From assembly GCA_938017505.1 (NCBI GenBank), contig CALIKV010000031.1, positions 1 to 64,000 on the forward strand: DNA of 64,000 nucleotides, written 5' to 3'. Positions 24,184-33,323 of the stretch are shown here, one piece after another (positions within the stretch are counted from its first letter, which is position 1; every line of letters begins with the position of its first letter). Made by a program: the position numbers and the translations under genes. The notes under the pieces were generated by a model. That model was given only the letters and a program-made list of their open reading frames with translations. It was not told where the DNA came from and ran no database searches. The DNA comes from an uncultured Sulfolobales archaeon (GTDB taxonomy: Archaea; Thermoproteota; Thermoprotei_A; Sulfolobales; NBVN01).

Positions 24184-25473
24184 CTACTTACCCACGTACT
24201 CTACTCCGGACCACTCGACTATGTGAACGGCCATCACCTTAACGGCCTTTATCAAGTCCTCGACGTTAACCCACTCGTTGACGGCGTGCATCTGCGCTAC
24301 AGTTCCAGGACCGAAGCAGACTGTCGGCACGCCCATCCTCACCAGCGTCCTCATATCGCTAGCCCCCTCATGACCTTTAATAACGGGTTTCATCCCGAGG
24401 GCCGCTTCAAACGACTTAGCTAACGACTGTGTTAGCGGGTGGTTAACGGGGATCTCAACGCCCTCACCCGCATACCCCTCCTGCCTGACCACCGGCGGGT
24501 TGTTTTTAAGCCACTCATCATCTTTGAGGTATTCATGAATGAAATCCCTTAACTCATTGATCGCAGTGCTCACGGACTCTCCCGGAAGTAAACCCATCCT
24601 CCCCTTCAAGACTGCCTTATCGGGCACCGCGCTTGGGAAAGTCCCTGAGTTGAACACGCCTAAGAACAAAGCCAACACCCCTCTCGCATCCGGGTAAAGG
24701 GGGTGTTTCTTGCTGCTGACCCTCACCTCATACAACCTCCTAATAGCTTCACATACCTTACACCCCTTCTCAATGGCGTTAACGCCCTCCCAGATCCTCG
24801 ACATCGAAGCCGTCCTTCCGGGGACCTCAACGGTGAACCACATGCTTCCTGAGACTGAGGGCTGCACCTCTAGATCGCTGGCCTCTGCGTTGACGGCCCC
24901 GTCAGCACCGTACCCCCTCAAGAGAGCTGACAACGTGCCGTTGCTCGTGTACTCCTCGTCTATGACGTAATGCATGTAGATGTTCCCCATGGGTCGGAAG
25001 CCGGAATCAAGCAGGATCTTCACCGCCATCGTATAAGCTGCTACGCCGCTCTTCATATCGGAAGCGCCTCTCCCGTAAAGACGATCATCCTCGATGAAGC
25101 CGCTGAAGGGGTCATGCCTCCACGCTTCCCTAGGACCTGGAGGGATTACATCTACGTGACCGTTGAAAGCTAGTGACTTACCGCCTCCCACCCCCTTGAC
25201 TGAGCCCACCAACATAGGTCTCCCCCTATACGGGATCGCTGGAGTCTCGAAAAACGGATTCCCCCTTAGCTCTGATTCATCGACCTCCCACATATCGTAT
25301 GAGATGCCCCACTCACGAAGCTTAGAAGCTATGTAGAGTTGTAGGTCCCTCTCATTCCCGCTCACGCTAGGGAAGCTTATTAAGTCCTGCAGGAATCTCA
25401 CAATGACTTCTCGTGATGAATCAACGTTCCGGAGGATCCTACCCACGACTTCCTTTCTGTTCATGAAATCCAC
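24184..25473 (-). CDS. M20 amidohydrolase (ArgE/DapE family), second copy
   Basis: 429 residues of the M20 di-zinc family. Metal and catalytic motifs: FNGHVDVIPPG (H, D), YGRGASDMKSGVAAY (second D), HYVIDEEYTSNGT (catalytic and metal Glu) and the distal GPGTVAQMHAVNEW (last His). It is only distantly like the 16.3-kb M20 gene, so the two probably act on different acyl or peptide substrates. It is convergent with the liv operon, and its upstream side faces Hjc across a short gap. Substrate is unknown. Confidence 0.85.
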   Translation of the reverse strand: MDFMNRKEVVGRILRNVDSSREVIVRFLQDLISFPSVSGNERDLQLYIASKLREWGISYDMWEVDESELRGNPFFETPAIPYRGRPMLVGSVKGVGGGKSLAFNGHVDVIPPGPREAWRHDPFSGFIEDDRLYGRGASDMKSGVAAYTMAVKILLDSGFRPMGNIYMHYVIDEEYTSNGTLSALLRGYGADGAVNAEASDLEVQPSVSGSMWFTVEVPGRTASMSRIWEGVNAIEKGCKVCEAIRRLYEVRVSSKKHPLYPDARGVLALFLGVFNSGTFPSAVPDKAVLKGRMGLLPGESVSTAINELRDFIHEYLKDDEWLKNNPPVVRQEGYAGEGVEIPVNHPLTQSLAKSFEAALGMKPVIKGHEGASDMRTLVRMGVPTVCFGPGTVAQMHAVNEWVNVEDLIKAVKVMAVHIVEWSGVEYVGK

Positions 25474-25568
25474 TAATTATTTGACGAACGTAGAGATTAA
25501 TAAGGGATTATCTTGATTATGAAGTGCTTGCTTTCCTCAGTTTCCCGGATTCCCTGGAAGGCGGGCTT

Positions 25569-26012
25569 TCAGATGTAATCCTTCAGAGTCCTCAGGAGTC
25601 CTAGATCCGCGAGAACCCCGGCGATGTTTGGTGCTCTCTCCACGTCCTCCCTGCCTACTTTGAAGGTCTTCTCGATCTTACTCGCTTCTGTATCCACTCT
25701 AACGAACTTCCACTCCTTGTGGGGTATTCTGACCGCTATGTAGGGTGTCCCGCCCGCCCTCGCGGCGAAATCAACGAGCTTCTTTACCTGCTCCCCCTCT
25801 ACGTAGATCCCAGTTGGTTTAGCCCTTGATTTAACCTCGAAGACTGCCACCCTACCGTTCATGATCGCCACTACGTCGGGGTACTCGGCCTTCCTTATCC
25901 TGGAACCGCTTGCCGGGGCCCTCATCACAGCGAACCCGAGTCTCCACAGCATGTGGACTAACTCTCTTTCAGCTCTATAACCCCTAGACCTCCCTCCAGC
26001 TACTTCAACCAC
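25569..26012 (-). CDS. hjc: Archaeal Holliday junction resolvase Hjc
   Basis: 147 residues of the Hjc nuclease family, which cuts four-way DNA junctions in recombination and fork repair. The catalytic set is complete: RAERELVHML (Glu), APASGS, YPDVVAIM (Asp) and VAVFEVKSRAKP (Glu and Lys of the E-x-K). C-terminal extension (about 120-147) is slightly longer than in the shortest members. It is divergent from the SPFH gene with only about 50 nt between starts. Confidence 0.92.
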   Translation of the reverse strand: MVEVAGGRSRGYRAERELVHMLWRLGFAVMRAPASGSRIRKAEYPDVVAIMNGRVAVFEVKSRAKPTGIYVEGEQVKKLVDFAARAGGTPYIAVRIPHKEWKFVRVDTEASKIEKTFKVGREDVERAPNIAGVLADLGLLRTLKDYI

Positions 26013-26066
26013 CTCGAGATACTTTCAACCTCGTTTAAATATCTCGTAACGCTTAAGTAAAATGAG

Positions 26067-26861
26067 GTGCATGGCTTGATAGATTTAGGAACCATAATAG
26101 TTCTCATGGTAGTGCTCCTGATAGTGGTCCCTCTACTTAGTGCGAGTATAAAGGTAGTTAGGGAGTACGAGAGAGCTGTTCTCTTCAGGCTTGGAAGGCT
26201 TGTCGGAGCTAAGGGCCCCGGCTTAATAATAATAATACCCTTCCTGGATAGTCTGATGAGGGTTGACTTAAGGGTTGTCACAGTCGACGTTCCGAAGCAG
26301 GAGATCATAACCAGGGATAACGTTAGCGTGAAGGTGGATGCGGTCATCTACTACAGGGCCGTGGACCCGGTGGCAGCGATAACTAGAGTGAGCAACTATC
26401 ATTACTCAATAATGATGTTGGGTCAGACGATCTTAAGGGATGTGATAGGACAGGTTGATTTAGATGACCTGCTTCAGAAAAGGGATGAACTGAACAAAAG
26501 GATTCAAGGAATAATAGACGAGACCGCCATGTCCTGGGGCATTAAAGTCGCTTCGGTCACCTTGAAGTCCGTGGAACTTCCTGAAGAGTTAATGAGGGCT
26601 ATGGCCAAGCAGGCTGAGGCAGAGAGGTGGAGGAGAGCCAGGGTCATAGAGGCTGAGGGCGAGAGACAGGCCTCAGCAGTCCTGGCCGAGGCAGCGTCAA
26701 TGTACGAAAAAAGCCCGATGGCCCTCCGCCTCAGGGAGCTCCAGACATTCATGGAGATAGCTAGGGAGAAGGCTTTAATAGTCGTGACGGAGAGCGGGGC
26801 TGCAGAACTAGGCAGGACTGCCGCGATGTATAAAGCACTTAAGGGACGAGAGGAACGTTAA
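26067..26861 (+). CDS. SPFH/stomatin-like membrane protein (slipin)
   Basis: 264 residues. One N-terminal membrane segment (TIIVLMVVLLIVVPLLSASI) is followed by the SPFH/Band 7 domain (VREYERAVLFRLGRLVGAKGPGLIIIIPFLD, VDVPKQEIITRDNVSVKVDAVIYYR) and a coiled-coil tail rich in AEAERWRRARVIEAEGERQA. Such slipins oligomerise on the membrane. The gene is followed after 8 nt by an NfeD protease gene, the classic stomatin operon partner pair in which the NfeD protease cleaves the stomatin tail. Confidence 0.92.
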   Translation: MHGLIDLGTIIVLMVVLLIVVPLLSASIKVVREYERAVLFRLGRLVGAKGPGLIIIIPFLDSLMRVDLRVVTVDVPKQEIITRDNVSVKVDAVIYYRAVDPVAAITRVSNYHYSIMMLGQTILRDVIGQVDLDDLLQKRDELNKRIQGIIDETAMSWGIKVASVTLKSVELPEELMRAMAKQAEAERWRRARVIEAEGERQASAVLAEAASMYEKSPMALRLRELQTFMEIAREKALIVVTESGAAELGRTAAMYKALKGREER

Positions 26862-26869
26862 ACAGGGGG

Positions 26870-28237
26870 GTGCCTACGGCTAGACGAAGGCTTTTTTATG
26901 TCGCATATCTGTTCGTAATGATTCTATTTACGGCCTTGAACGCGTCGGCGCTGAGCGTTCTTGAGAACCGAGCCTCGTCAGAGGCTCAGATGGTGAGGCT
27001 CGTCACCAAGGCCGTCGTAGTTAGTATAGAGCCTCCTTGGGACGTCATAGACGACGGTGTTAAGGAGTGCTTCGTAGATGCCTTGCGTAAGGCCGAGAGC
27101 GAGGGTAAAGCGTTCATATACCTGGTCAACAGCTACGGCGGTTACCTCGACGCCGCCTACACTATAGGAGATGCGGTGAGCAGCTCAAAGACCGTGACTA
27201 TAGCTTACGTGAGTGGCGGTAAAGCTTTAAGTGCGGGAACCATGATACTGCTCCCGGCCAACGTGGTGGCGTTGCATCCGTCCTCCATCATAGGGGCCAT
27301 GCAACCGATAATGGTTAACCCGGTCACCGGCGAGATTCAATTCGTTAACGAGTCGAAGATAATTAACCCGGTCATCGAGAAGGCTGTGAGCTTCGCGAGG
27401 CTTAGAGGGAGGAATGAGTCCCTAGTCAGGGAGTTCGTAGTCAGGGCTTCAACGGTGAGCGCTGAGAAAGCGGTCGCCTACGGGGTAGCGGACTTAACGG
27501 CTCAAGACCTATCAACGGTACTTAAGGCCGTCTACGGGATGGAGTTCGACGTCTCTGGAGGTGTTGCAAGGGTTGAGATCGTTGAGTCAGGCGTCGAGGT
27601 CTACGTCTGTAGCGTGAGGTCGAGGATGATCTCGCTGCTTGAGAACTCCTCGATACTCAACGTGCTCTTAACGATAGGTATCCTGGGGACGATCTTCGCG
27701 TTGGTTAGCGGTAAGCTGACTGTGCTTCCGCTGACCCTCCTCTTCCTCTTCCTAGGTCTGGTGGGTAGCGGTGTGAACCCGAACTTGGTTTCACTACTCC
27801 TCACAGTGCTGGGGGCTGTGTTACTGGCCGTAGAGCTGTTCGTCATCCCCGGGTTCGGGATAGTTGGGATAAGTGGGATAATCCTGTTGGCCTTCGGGTT
27901 TGCTTTATTGCCCACCTACGTCCCCAGCGGCTTCATGCCCCCGGAGGAGTACATCAACGTTTTAAGGTTGTTTATAGTGAGCACTTCATTAATTCTCGGC
28001 AGTTTCTTCGGCATAGTTATGTTTAAGGTGATCAGGGTGAGGAGGAAAAAACCTTACGAGTTCCTACCGGTCGGTAAGGTCGGTAGGGCGGCCGACGACC
28101 TAGGGCCGGGTAAAACAGGCTTCATCGTGGTTGAGGGTGAGTACTGGAGAGCCTCCTCGGATGAGGAGATACCTAAAGGGAGTGAGGTGGTTGTGGTTGG
28201 CATTGAGGGTCCTATGCTTAGGGTTAAAAGGAAGTAG
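26870..28237 (+). CDS. nfeD: NfeD-family membrane serine protease
   Basis: 455 residues, long-form NfeD. A signal/anchor segment (FYVAYLFVMILFTALNASALS) leads into a ClpP-like serine protease domain (about 40-240): YLVNSYGGYLDAAYTIGDAV, then ALSAGTMILLPAN with the nucleophile Ser, and SIIGAMQPI. A lysine general base is plausible in INPVIEKAVSFARLRGRNESLV. Four membrane segments follow, then a C-terminal OB-fold domain (VGKVGRAADDLGPGKTGFIVVEGEYWRASS). It pairs with the upstream slipin gene and likely processes it. Confidence 0.9.
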   Translation: MPTARRRLFYVAYLFVMILFTALNASALSVLENRASSEAQMVRLVTKAVVVSIEPPWDVIDDGVKECFVDALRKAESEGKAFIYLVNSYGGYLDAAYTIGDAVSSSKTVTIAYVSGGKALSAGTMILLPANVVALHPSSIIGAMQPIMVNPVTGEIQFVNESKIINPVIEKAVSFARLRGRNESLVREFVVRASTVSAEKAVAYGVADLTAQDLSTVLKAVYGMEFDVSGGVARVEIVESGVEVYVCSVRSRMISLLENSSILNVLLTIGILGTIFALVSGKLTVLPLTLLFLFLGLVGSGVNPNLVSLLLTVLGAVLLAVELFVIPGFGIVGISGIILLAFGFALLPTYVPSGFMPPEEYINVLRLFIVSTSLILGSFFGIVMFKVIRVRRKKPYEFLPVGKVGRAADDLGPGKTGFIVVEGEYWRASSDEEIPKGSEVVVVGIEGPMLRVKRK

Positions 28238-28273
28238 GCGCGCCGTACTTAAGCCCCGTGCGAACTACCTCCA

Positions 28274-29443
28274 GTGAGAGCGATGACTGGGGTCTCAGGG
28301 GTCGCCGACCTACCGCTTCACGGAGGACATGTGCCTCCATGGCTAGCTAGGTTAATGCTTAAGCTATCTAGAAGCATCCTGGAGGTAATGCTGACCGAGC
28401 TAGGCAGCGAGGAGGTCTTAAGGAGGTTCTCTAACCCGTTATGGTTTCAAGCGTTCAACAACGTAATAGGTATGGATTGGGATAGTAGCGGGTCAACCAC
28501 AGTAACTACGGCCATGATCAAGACAGCCCTGAGCGAGATAGGCGGGGACGTCAGAGTCGCAGGGGGTAAGGGTGCGGCCTCCAGGAGGGCTCCTGAGGAG
28601 ATAACGAAGTATGGTGAGGAGGTAGGCTTGTCAACTGCAGTGACTGAGGGGTTAATCAAGGTCTCCAGGCTAGGCGCTAAGACTGATACAACACTCCTTC
28701 AAGACGGCTTCACACTCTACCATCACGTCCTGGTCTTTGACGGTAAAGGGGACTGGGCAATAATTCAGCAGGGCATGAACACGAGTCTAATGCTCGCTAG
28801 GAGGTACCACCTGGCCTGGTTCGTGTCGAGGGATCCCACCATGGAGCCCCACGCAGGAGTCGCGTCAGACATCGTAGGGAAGCCGCTGAACCTCACCACT
28901 AGGAACTCAGTTAGGGTCAGGACGTTAGTCGTGGATCTAGCTCAGGAGAGACCGGAGTCCATAGTCAGAAACCTCCGGGTAATCAACACATACCTTAAAG
29001 GGGTTAAGACTCTCACAGGGCTAGAACCGCCGAGAACCATCGTCAGAGACCTACCGTACTACAGACCGGTTAACGTGAACTCGAGGATGCTCAACGAATT
29101 ACGCGTGGCTTACGAGCTAAGACCTAGGAACGTTGAAGAGTTGCTCCTTATCAAGGATCTAGGCGCCGAGGCGGTTAGGGCTCTGGCGCTTATCTCAGAG
29201 CTGATATACAGGGAAGCCCCACCGTTAAGGGATGTGGTGACACACAGCTTCTCACCGTTTAAGTACGCATACGCGATAGGGGGTAAGGACGGGGTGCCAT
29301 ACCCTGTGAAGAGGGAGGTAGCGCAGGCAGTGATAAGCGAGTTGAGCAGGCTGATCAACGAAGCTAGACTCGAGGGTAAGGAGAGACTAGCCGCGTTCAG
29401 AGCGCTGAGGAGGCTGGCTCCAGCAGATGCGGGGGAGATCTGA
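28274..29443 (+). CDS. DUF763 protein
   Basis: 389 residues of DUF763, an archaeal/bacterial family of unknown biochemical role. The family signature LPLHGGHVPPWLARLM at the N-terminus, FSNPLWFQAFNNVIGMDWDSSG and VAGGKGAASRRAPEEI are present. A second block (WAIIQQGMN, YHLAWF.. EPHAGV) follows. It resembles nucleic-acid enzymes in its conserved polar residues, but nothing is established. Start GTG 28274 or ATG 28283. It follows nfeD by 36 nt and may share its transcript. Confidence 0.85.
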   Translation: MRAMTGVSGVADLPLHGGHVPPWLARLMLKLSRSILEVMLTELGSEEVLRRFSNPLWFQAFNNVIGMDWDSSGSTTVTTAMIKTALSEIGGDVRVAGGKGAASRRAPEEITKYGEEVGLSTAVTEGLIKVSRLGAKTDTTLLQDGFTLYHHVLVFDGKGDWAIIQQGMNTSLMLARRYHLAWFVSRDPTMEPHAGVASDIVGKPLNLTTRNSVRVRTLVVDLAQERPESIVRNLRVINTYLKGVKTLTGLEPPRTIVRDLPYYRPVNVNSRMLNELRVAYELRPRNVEELLLIKDLGAEAVRALALISELIYREAPPLRDVVTHSFSPFKYAYAIGGKDGVPYPVKREVAQAVISELSRLINEARLEGKERLAAFRALRRLAPADAGEI

Positions 29444-29539
29444 GGAGCCAAACAAACTTGTTAACTGTTGGTGTTCAACTGACTGAACAACGTGTTACAA
29501 CGCATGGAGTTATATGAAAGAGTGCAATAAACTATCACG

Positions 29540-30001
29540 GTGATGCCTGCGGTGGGAAGGAGTTATTTGATCGTAGCGGTCGTAACTGTAACACTGTTTA
29601 TATCTGCGTTGACGTTTTACATGCTTTCGCTAAGTAAGGTGCAAGAGCCAGAAGGCTGGCTCTTCACGATCCAGATCCACGAAAACACTACTGAGAGATT
29701 TAAGGTCTTGGTTAGAGATCCCGCTAAAGCGAACGAATTAAGGCAGTTGATGAAGGGTGAGAGGATCGGACACATTAATGGAGAGCTCAGGAGAGGTGAT
29801 GGAGGTTTTAATAAGCCGTGGAGTTGGCACCTAGATCCCGATACAATAGAAGTCGTTGAGGTCTCGATAGAGTTATGTGATGGCACGCCTTCATTCGTGG
29901 AGAGTGAGTTAGATTACTGGCTTAACGTAGTTAAACGCTTTTGCCCATGGGGCACGAGGGTGGTTGCTGAGGAGCTGTGGACTGGTTCTTACCAGCCTTG
30001 A
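29540..30001 (+). CDS. Membrane-anchored BP74-like domain protein
   Basis: 153 residues: an N-terminal membrane segment (SYLIVAVVTVTLFISALTFYML) and an outer domain of about 115 residues. The domain has VRDPAKANELRQLMKGE, HINGELRRGDGGFNKPWSWHLDP, EVSIELCDGTPSFVE and FCPWGTRVV. This set (DP..., GxxxxxNxxWSxHLDP, IExCDxxPxxVE, CPW) matches the BP74-like N-terminal domain named after a Dictyostelium calmodulin-binding protein and found in bacterial secreted proteins. Two cysteines in CDG and CPW are conserved and could form a disulphide. GTG 29540 or ATG 29543 start. Function in archaea unknown. Confidence 0.6.
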   Translation: MMPAVGRSYLIVAVVTVTLFISALTFYMLSLSKVQEPEGWLFTIQIHENTTERFKVLVRDPAKANELRQLMKGERIGHINGELRRGDGGFNKPWSWHLDPDTIEVVEVSIELCDGTPSFVESELDYWLNVVKRFCPWGTRVVAEELWTGSYQP

Positions 30002-30092
30002 TGCGCGATGAGAGTCCTCTCCCGCGTGTCATATTTAAGTTTTTAGGCAATTACAATTTTTATATTTTATACAGTATTATGTAAAGCGTTGG

Positions 30093-31106
30093 GTGCGGTG
30101 GTTGACAGCTGGTAGTCTAATAAAGTGTGCTTCAGGAGTTTACAGGGGCTCGCCCTTCAGGCTGACCTACGTGATGCCTGGAGTTATCGGGGGTTACGGC
30201 AGGCCTAGGCACCTCCAGCTGACCCTGTCTGTGGATGACGTCTTAAGCGATTCGTTCCTCTCAATACTGTTGAAGGGTGAGGACCTGAAACCTAGGTCTC
30301 TCTCATGGAAGGTATCGGTAAACTCCGTTAACGTGACTAGAGAGTTTAAGCCTCAGGTAATAGTTAACCTTGAGGGAATCACTTACGCATCGCAGGTCTT
30401 TGACGTCTCTCAGATAGTAAGGGAGCCTGGCAAGTACTTAATTAGGCTCTCCACTGAGTCGTCTCACGTGGTTGAGATCCTCTCGGTCAGTTTAGTGGGG
30501 GTGACCCCCTCCGTAGACGCTGAAGTCGCGTTGAGGCAATACTCAGGCGTTTTAATCCTGTCCAGGGGTGAGAGCTACTCCTTAGAACACCCTGAGGAGG
30601 GTCTTGGGCTAGGAATTGAGGGGGTTATTGAGGTGCCCTCGAGAGGTACGGAGTTCATTATCAAATGCGGCGGTGAACACGTGCTCACACAACTCGTCGG
30701 GGTTAATGAAGTCTCGTTAAGGGAGTCTACGACAAGTTCTGAACGTTGCACTCTAGTCTATAGAGGAGGTGACGTAACGAAGCCCGTGGTCGTGAGTGAT
30801 TTAATCCTATACAGGCCACTCACCTCAGCCCCGCAGATTCGCGTGGAAGCCTCGCTAATCAACACTAAGGAAATTCAACTCACTGTAGGGAATGAAGGAG
30901 GAGCGTCGCTGAGGAGAGGATTAGCGGTGATCCTTCGTGAAGGTAGGGTAGTGGCCAGAAGCGAGTTAAACGATTTACGCCCCGGGGATGTTAAGATGAT
31001 TAGACTCCTATCATGCGAAGACCTGAGAAGTAAGGAGGTCTACGTTAGGTTAGTGTATTGTGACGTCTGGGGCCAGAACGTCAAGACCTTCAAGTTAAGA
31101 ACTTAG
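30093..31106 (+). CDS. Hypothetical beta-rich protein
   Basis: 337 residues, family not recognised. It has no signal peptide or membrane segment from this start. Sequence is beta-rich (alternating hydrophobic strands such as RHLQLTLSVDDVL, SWKVSVNSVNVTREF) with a C-terminal stretch QIRVEASLINTKEIQLTVGNEGGASL... VVARSELNDLRPGDVKMI that looks like a CARDB/Ig-like adhesion module. An AT-rich TATA (TTTTATATTTTATAC) ends about 25 nt before the GTG start, so the mRNA is probably leaderless. Five or more cysteines are scattered. Possibly cytoplasmic scaffold or mis-started surface protein. Confidence 0.55.
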   Translation: MRWLTAGSLIKCASGVYRGSPFRLTYVMPGVIGGYGRPRHLQLTLSVDDVLSDSFLSILLKGEDLKPRSLSWKVSVNSVNVTREFKPQVIVNLEGITYASQVFDVSQIVREPGKYLIRLSTESSHVVEILSVSLVGVTPSVDAEVALRQYSGVLILSRGESYSLEHPEEGLGLGIEGVIEVPSRGTEFIIKCGGEHVLTQLVGVNEVSLRESTTSSERCTLVYRGGDVTKPVVVSDLILYRPLTSAPQIRVEASLINTKEIQLTVGNEGGASLRRGLAVILREGRVVARSELNDLRPGDVKMIRLLSCEDLRSKEVYVRLVYCDVWGQNVKTFKLRT

Positions 31107-31127
31107 TATCCCCGTCGCTTCACACCC

Positions 31128-32048
31128 CTATCTTAAAAGGACAAGGCCTCCCGTCGTGAATACCCTAACGAGGAGATCAGATGTGAAGGCCATCGTCCCG
31201 GTGAATATAGCTACCTTAAGCAAGCTCCTCAGTTTAGCTGCCATCAACTCAGGGCTCTCCGACTTACCCAGTTGGGCGGTCCTCACGAGGGAGTAAAGTA
31301 TCAGTACGTCGGTTATGAGAGCTAGAACCAAGTATATGTAGCCGTACCCGGTCAGGTAGGGGATAGGGGATATGCCCACTATGAAGCCCTGGAGAGCGGC
31401 AGCCACTAAGGCCGCCTTCCGAACACCAATTACCCTTGGCAACGACCTCACCTTCCTGACCTCATCCGCTCTCAAGTCCTCGACCGTTTTAACCACCTCC
31501 CTAGCTAGGAGGAGGGTGAACGCGTATAACGCCGGCACTAGCGAAGCCCTAACCAGACTTAAATCGCCGAGAAGCTCGGATGGCGTTAGAGCCCCGAGTA
31601 TTATTGTAAAGGCCCCCTCAAGCGAGACAATAACGTTGCCCAGCAACCCCCACTCCTTAATCCTGTAGGAGTAAAGGAAAACAACGCAGGCGTTAAACCA
31701 CACGAAGAGCGTTGTGTAGAGGCCTACGAAGGTTGAGGGGAGGACCCCGGCGAGGAAGAGCACTAAGCTTAGAGCCAGCGCCTCGCGTGCAGCTACCCTA
31801 CCTGACGGTATCGGCCTGTACGGCTTGTTAACTCTATCGACCTCAGCGTCGAAGTAATCGTTGATCACGTACCCAGCGCTCGAGACCGTAGCGACCGCGA
31901 AGAGAGGGATTATCAGCGACATGACGTTAAGCGTCGGGACAACGACCCTCACGGTGAGCCAGCCCATCATAGTAGTTAGTAGGGTTGCTACGACGTTATG
32001 CATTCTGAGGAGCTCTAAGTAGGCTTGAACCCTGTCCTCAAATCTCAT
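31128..32048 (-). CDS. UbiA-family prenyltransferase (DGGGP synthase-like)
   Basis: An integral membrane prenyltransferase with about eight to nine segments. Both aspartate-rich motifs are present: NDYFDAEVDRVNKPYRPIPSGRV and the second DLRADEVRKVRSLPRVIG. The form is that of archaeal digeranylgeranylglyceryl phosphate synthase, which adds the second C20 chain in ether-lipid synthesis, although heme/quinone-type UbiA enzymes look similar. I use ATG 32048 because it starts at MRFEDRVQAYLELLR and avoids a 41-nt overlap with the upstream gene; 11 nt of overlap remain. Confidence 0.85.
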   Translation of the reverse strand: MRFEDRVQAYLELLRMHNVVATLLTTMMGWLTVRVVVPTLNVMSLIIPLFAVATVSSAGYVINDYFDAEVDRVNKPYRPIPSGRVAAREALALSLVLFLAGVLPSTFVGLYTTLFVWFNACVVFLYSYRIKEWGLLGNVIVSLEGAFTIILGALTPSELLGDLSLVRASLVPALYAFTLLLAREVVKTVEDLRADEVRKVRSLPRVIGVRKAALVAAALQGFIVGISPIPYLTGYGYIYLVLALITDVLILYSLVRTAQLGKSESPELMAAKLRSLLKVAIFTGTMAFTSDLLVRVFTTGGLVLLR

Positions 32049-32316
32049 TAATCTTAACACCCGCCTCCTTAACGGCATTAAGGAAATCCTTAGATATGCT
32101 GTAGCAACCCTGACCCCTCACCAGGACCCCAACCTCAACTAACTTAGCTATGACCTTACTAGGCTCCTTGACTTTATGTAGTGCTTGGAGCTCTTTAAGC
32201 GCCAGTAACTCGCCGACAGACCTGTTAACGCAGAAATACCTTAGAGCCTTGCGTTGCTCGTCGTTAAGGGATTTAATCAGCTTTCTGACGTCCACCTTCC
32301 CCGGGGCTTCAGCCAT
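32038..32316 (-). CDS. Small helical protein, winged-helix-like
   Basis: 92 residues, not recognised. DEQRKALRYFCVNRSVGELLALKELQALHKVKEPSKVIAKLVEVGVLVRGQGCYSISKDF reads as a winged-helix: three helices and a wing hairpin ending YSIS. It sits between the HhH protein gene (12 nt upstream) and the prenyltransferase (11-nt overlap), so all are one operon with dUTPase. Nucleic-acid binding is inferred only. Confidence 0.55.
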   Translation of the reverse strand: MAEAPGKVDVRKLIKSLNDEQRKALRYFCVNRSVGELLALKELQALHKVKEPSKVIAKLVEVGVLVRGQGCYSISKDFLNAVKEAGVKINEI

Positions 32317-32327
32317 CTAAGGCACCA

Positions 32328-33323
32328 CTAATAGTAATAGGTGTTTAGGTAATAATGTTCCGTGATCTCCTCGGGGCTGCCTCTACTGAGGCATACGTCA
32401 GCTAACGGGCACTCCTCAGCCCTCACACACGCGGGTCTCTCACGCGTGCAGACCTTCCTACCGAAGTACCATAGGAAATCGTCCAGTATGAAGGGATCTA
32501 CGCCTGCCACCTTAGCTAATTCCTTGTAGGCAGTCCTCACGGCAAGCCTTAAAGCGACGTCCTCAGCGTAGGTGTAATGCTCTCTAGCCCTCATCTTCAG
32601 ACGTAGGGCTTCCTCAGGCGAGATTAAGTGAAGTCTCAGGGCTATCCTCGTCAAGTGATTGTCGACAGGGACCTCCTTATTCCACGGATCAGCGATGTTG
32701 ATGAGACCTCGCCTCTCAGCGAACTTCGCAAACAAAAACGTCTTCTTCTCAACGGGATCTGAGTAGGCCTTAAACCTCCTCATAATATGGGTCAGCCCCT
32801 GTGACGGGCCTCTCCTTAAGTAACCCCTGCTAGCCTTAATTAACTCGCTCACAGAGCCTCTGAACCACTTAACCAATCCCAACCCGAGATCCCTCAGCAG
32901 GCTGGTCCGTACCTCTGGATCCCACACGCTCGCAGAATCCCCACCCTCCCTCACCGAAAGCCACTCAACAACGTCGTTTACTCTGATGCTGGACATCCTG
33001 TCCGGGGAGAAAAACTCCGGGTCTTCCAGGAATTTCCTGGAGCCAAGTCTGTAGAGTAGATCCGCACCGTGATAGAGCTTTGAATCGACGTAGGCCTCGA
33101 AAGGCTTGTGCCTGCTCGTCCTGTGATCTATCGCGACCATGAATATGAAGTACCTGAGCGCGGATTCAACGCTTGTGCCTCCTGGGGGATAGTACTCGGG
33201 GTTTAAGAACTCGTCTCTGGGCATCGCTTTAACGCTCCTCTCCACCATAGGCGCCACCCCACCTACGACGGCGTCGTTCACGCGTATCATGTGGTAGGTG
33301 TACTTAACGAGTCCCTCACTCAC
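32328..33323 (-). CDS. HhH-GPD-like Fe-S DNA glycosylase-like protein
   Basis: 331 residues. The C-terminal CTRERPACVRAEECPLADVC has four cysteines in the style of the [4Fe-4S] loop of endonuclease III, MutY and type IV/V uracil-DNA glycosylases, and VPVDNHLTRIALRLHLI carries the (P)VDxHxxRIxxRL segment with the helix-hairpin-helix family aspartate. The N-terminal 150 residues are an unusual extension. I therefore read it as a member of the HhH-GPD superfamily, but a canonical GxGxxxA hairpin is not obvious, so base specificity and activity are open. It overlaps the start of the dUTPase gene (ATGA), which suggests a shared role in keeping uracil or damaged bases out of DNA. Confidence 0.6.
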   Translation of the reverse strand: MSEGLVKYTYHMIRVNDAVVGGVAPMVERSVKAMPRDEFLNPEYYPPGGTSVESALRYFIFMVAIDHRTSRHKPFEAYVDSKLYHGADLLYRLGSRKFLEDPEFFSPDRMSSIRVNDVVEWLSVREGGDSASVWDPEVRTSLLRDLGLGLVKWFRGSVSELIKASRGYLRRGPSQGLTHIMRRFKAYSDPVEKKTFLFAKFAERRGLINIADPWNKEVPVDNHLTRIALRLHLISPEEALRLKMRAREHYTYAEDVALRLAVRTAYKELAKVAGVDPFILDDFLWYFGRKVCTRERPACVRAEECPLADVCLSRGSPEEITEHYYLNTYYY

